From assembly GCA_965243545.1 (NCBI GenBank), contig OZ251573.1, positions 2,976,001 to 3,040,000 on the forward strand: DNA of 64,000 nucleotides. The letters run 5' to 3'. The position numbers and the translations under genes are program-made. This document shows positions 61,796 through 64,000 of the stretch, piece by piece. Numbering within the stretch: the first letter of the stretch is position 1; the number at the start of each line of letters is the position of its first letter. A model generated the notes under the pieces. The model did not search any database. It was not told the DNA's origin and saw nothing but the letters and a program-made list of their open reading frames with translations. Origin of the DNA: CATQHW01 sp965243545 (lineage in GTDB: Bacteria > Spirochaetota > Spirochaetia > SZUA-6 > Bin103).

Positions 61796-63280
61796 GTGGA
61801 ACGGCCACTGCGGCTCGATCTGGAAGGAGAGGCGCTGCTCGCCATTCCGGCGGGGCCCCGGCACAACCAGTACAGCCTTGCCCAGCTCGGCGCGGTGGCG
61901 AAGTCGGATGGCTGGATCGTCTCCGGCTTCGGCGCCGGACATTCGCCGACGGTCGGCATCTGGCGCTTCACCGGTTACCGCCACCACCGGGATCAGGTCT
62001 ACGTGGTCGGCTCCTGGGTCGACGGCGTCACGCTGGACGCCGCGTTGGCGGCGCCGCCGTCGCCGGCGCGGAGCCGGCGCCTGCACCGGCTGGCGCTGGC
62101 GCTCGAAGCGCTGGCCAAGCGGGTCGGCTTCACCGGCCCGATCCAGGGCGACGCCGTGATCTTCACGGACGACGACCGGGTGTTGCTGTTGCCGCCGGCG
62201 GTGATGGAGCGGCTCAACGGCGTCAAGACGCCCGCCGAGCGGCTGGCGAGCGTCGACCGCTACCGGCACCCGCACCGCACCGGCCCGCAGCAGCTGGCGT
62301 TCGCGCTCGGCGTCGCCGTCTACCGCGCGCTGTGCGGCCGTTACCCGTTCGACGGCGCGTCCGAAGAGGAGGTGCACGACCGGGTGCGCGGGCTGCAGCT
62401 CGTGCCGCCCCGCACCTTCCAACCGTCGGCGCCGGCCGAGTTGAGCGACGCCGTGGCGGCGTCGCTCGGTCAGGACGCGCAGGCCGTCCCGGCCCTCTCC
62501 GCGTGGGGCGCCCTGCTCGGCGGACGGGCGGCGGCCGGCGCGCTGGCGGAGATCGGCGATCCGCCGCCGGCCGCGCTGACCGCGGCAGAGGCGGAAGCCG
62601 AACAGGCCGAGCGCCGCTACGCGCGCAGCCGCTTCCTGCACCGCAACTGGCGCCGTCTGGCCGGTTGGGGCGCCGGCGCGGCGGTGGCGCTGGCGATCCT
62701 GGTCCCGATCATCGGACGGGCGCTGGCCCCGCCGGTCACCCGCGGGCTTGAGCCGGCGGAAGTGGTGGAGCTCTTCTACGACTCGATCAACACGCTCGAC
62801 ACCGAGCCGATGGAGGACGCGGTCACCGGCGACGCCGGCCGCGCGCTGATCAACGAGACCCTGCACATGTTCCTGGAGTCCCGCATGGCGATGGCCGGCC
62901 GCGGCCCCAGGCGGGTGGTGCCCGCGCCGGAGTGGGACGCGATGGGCCGCCCGGCGGCGCCGCCGTTCCGGGTGTACGGGATCACGGATCTGGAGGTGGT
63001 CACCGAGCAGGCCGGCGCCGAGCCGGTGTTCGCGGTCCGCTACTACTTCTGGACGCCGAACGTCGAGGACATGATCGTCGCCGTCAGACCGCCCGGGCTG
63101 GCGGTGACCGAACGGGTCCGGCTCCGGTGGAACGGCAAGGACTGGGCGATCGAGGCGCTGGAGTCCCTGCGGCGTGAAGCGGCGCCAGCCGACGCCGTGC
63201 CGGCGGCCGGCACCGCCGCGGACGGTTCTGAGGCGGACGGTTCGCCGGCAGCCGGCGGGGGCGGGGGGACCTCCAACTGA
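61796..63280 (+). CDS. Pseudokinase-like membrane protein with NTF2-like extracytoplasmic domain
   Basis: 494 residues from GTG 61796. The first 250 residues resemble a Ser/Thr kinase C-lobe: IQGDAVIFTDDDRVLLLPPA aligns with the HxDxxPxNIL..DFG region but lacks the catalytic Asp/Asn context and DFG, and LAFALGVAVYRALCGRYPFDG is the alpha-F/G segment. One transmembrane helix (LAGWGAGAAVALAILVPIIG, near 295-315) leads to an NTF2-like domain (EPAEVVELFYDSINTLDTEPMEDAV). Likely a signalling or scaffold protein; the role is unknown. It is followed by murD with a 4-bp overlap if CTG starts murD. Confidence 0.65.
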   Translation: MERPLRLDLEGEALLAIPAGPRHNQYSLAQLGAVAKSDGWIVSGFGAGHSPTVGIWRFTGYRHHRDQVYVVGSWVDGVTLDAALAAPPSPARSRRLHRLALALEALAKRVGFTGPIQGDAVIFTDDDRVLLLPPAVMERLNGVKTPAERLASVDRYRHPHRTGPQQLAFALGVAVYRALCGRYPFDGASEEEVHDRVRGLQLVPPRTFQPSAPAELSDAVAASLGQDAQAVPALSAWGALLGGRAAAGALAEIGDPPPAALTAAEAEAEQAERRYARSRFLHRNWRRLAGWGAGAAVALAILVPIIGRALAPPVTRGLEPAEVVELFYDSINTLDTEPMEDAVTGDAGRALINETLHMFLESRMAMAGRGPRRVVPAPEWDAMGRPAAPPFRVYGITDLEVVTEQAGAEPVFAVRYYFWTPNVEDMIVAVRPPGLAVTERVRLRWNGKDWAIEALESLRREAAPADAVPAAGTAADGSEADGSPAAGGGGGTSN

Positions 63281-64000
63281 CCGGGCGGCGGCGGTCCGCA
63301 GACTTGCGCGGGCTGCGCGCGACCGTCATGGGGCTCGGCATAGCCGGCGGCGGCCTGGGCGCCGCCCGCTTCCTGTGCGCGCGCGGCGCGCAGGTGACCG
63401 TGACCGATCTCAAGACCGCCACCGAGCTGCGCCCCGCCGTCGAGGCGTTGCCGCCTGGCGTGCGGCTGGCGCTCGGCGGCCATCGGCGCAGCGACTTTAC
63501 CGACGCCGACCTGGTGATCAAGAACCCCGGCGCGCCGCCCGACTCGCCGTTTCTGGAGGCCGCCCGCGCCGCCGGGGCGGACGTGCAGACCGACCTGTCG
63601 CTGTTCCTGGCCCGCTGCCCGGCGCCGGTGCTGGCGGTGACCGGCAGCAAGGGGAAGTCGACCACCGCCGCCGCGCTGGCCGCCGTGCTGCGCGCCGATT
63701 ACCCAGGCGCGCGGCTCGGCGGCAACATCGGCGGTTCGCCCCTCGACTTCCTGGATGAGCTGACCGCCGGCGCCCCGGTGGTGCTGGAGCTGTCGTCGTG
63801 GCAGCTCGGCGACCTGCGCGGCCGCGGCCTGCTGGCGCCGGCGGTGGCGGTGGTCACCAACCTGCTGCGCGACCACCAGAACCGGTACGCATCCATGGAG
63901 GAGTATCTGCAGGACAAGCGGGTCATCGCCGCCGGGCAGCCGCCGGACGCCGCGCTGGTCCTCAACGCCGACGATCCGTGGCGCCGGCGGTTCGCCGCCG
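63277..64000 (+). CDS. murD: UDP-N-acetylmuramoyl-L-alanine:D-glutamate ligase MurD (3' end outside window)
   Basis: N-terminal Rossmann segment TVMGLGIAGGGLGAARF, VIKNPGAPP, ATP loop VLAVTGSKGKSTTAAAL, then LELSSWQLGDLRG and VTNLLRDHQNRY, all MurD hallmarks. The start is either CTG 63277, overlapping the preceding TGA (CTGA) with GGGGGGA eight bases upstream, or TTG 63304. It adds D-Glu to UDP-MurNAc-L-Ala. It stands apart from the other wall genes at 5-8 kb. Confidence 0.93.
   Translation, partial: MTGRRRSADLRGLRATVMGLGIAGGGLGAARFLCARGAQVTVTDLKTATELRPAVEALPPGVRLALGGHRRSDFTDADLVIKNPGAPPDSPFLEAARAAGADVQTDLSLFLARCPAPVLAVTGSKGKSTTAAALAAVLRADYPGARLGGNIGGSPLDFLDELTAGAPVVLELSSWQLGDLRGRGLLAPAVAVVTNLLRDHQNRYASMEEYLQDKRVIAAGQPPDAALVLNADDPWRRRFAA

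Noticed and set aside
58937..62866. A 1309-residue 'fusion' extending cysS upstream
   Set aside because: Only the last 480 or so residues match cysteinyl-tRNA synthetase; the rest is an out-of-phase reading of the exported-protein gene and antisense of the pseudokinase gene.

Overview
The window is G+C-rich chromosomal DNA that looks like a free-living or host-associated spirochaete (order Spirochaetales in the broad sense). The best evidence is the compact division cluster mraZ-rsmH-ftsL-murF-ftsW-ftsQ-ftsA-ftsZ followed by a Xer-type recombinase, with no ftsI, murE, mraY or murG between. I recall this arrangement from Treponema-like genomes. A DUF1820-type protein diverges from mraZ, and SecD has a spirochaete-like N-terminus. 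The assignment is inference; no rRNA is present.

Layout. 1-8.3 kb: division and wall cluster on the minus strand, with a good promoter pair in the mraZ/DUF1820 intergenic region. 8.6-13.6 kb: DUF1820 gene, then an RHH protein-pcm-DegT-like-nadK-recN run. 13.6-19.2 kb: tRNA-Ile, a two-domain CDP-alcohol phosphatidyltransferase, yajC-secD-secF and a small unknown gene. 19.3-25.3 kb: groEL, birA and 2-oxoacid dehydrogenase E1alpha-E1beta-E2. 25.4-44.2 kb: a defence/mobile island. 44.2-53.3 kb: an almost complete menaquinone operon (menF-D-H-B-A-E plus menG/ubiE, no menC) led by an orphan ABC ATPase. 53.3-64 kb: acyl-CoA synthetase, tRNA-Cys, a minus-strand run (exported protein-cysS-ECF sigma-anti-sigma-exported protein-TIG/transglutaminase-like), then a plus-strand pseudokinase-like membrane protein and the 5' part of murD.

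The island is the main attraction. Reading on the minus strand from 44.14 to 29.0 kb there is one tightly coupled operon: Phd-type antitoxin, type III-like restriction helicase-nuclease, Gabija-like GajA (OLD ATPase-TOPRIM) and GajB (UvrD helicase), a ParB-AAA fusion, an AAA ATPase, a DUF4276 TOPRIM-like protein, a DUF1828-like protein, a DPPY adenine methyltransferase, and a 3'-truncated AAA ATPase. Seven of the junctions are stop/start overlaps (six ATGA, one TGATG). The restriction and modification subunits therefore bracket four other putative defence proteins and two Gabija-like genes. A 40-bp two-tier dyad covers the start of the antitoxin gene and is a candidate operator for the whole operon.

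The plus-strand left flank of the island has lower G+C. It holds a truncated AbrB-type antitoxin, a three-Cys-motif Gp37/Gp68 gene interrupted by a complete IS4-family element with target duplication, and a TcmP gene. TcmP is cut off at a tail-to-tail breakpoint with the truncated AAA gene near 29.03-29.05 kb. A short remnant of a DDE integrase lies just outside. The left side has thus been rearranged repeatedly, while the right-hand operon is intact.
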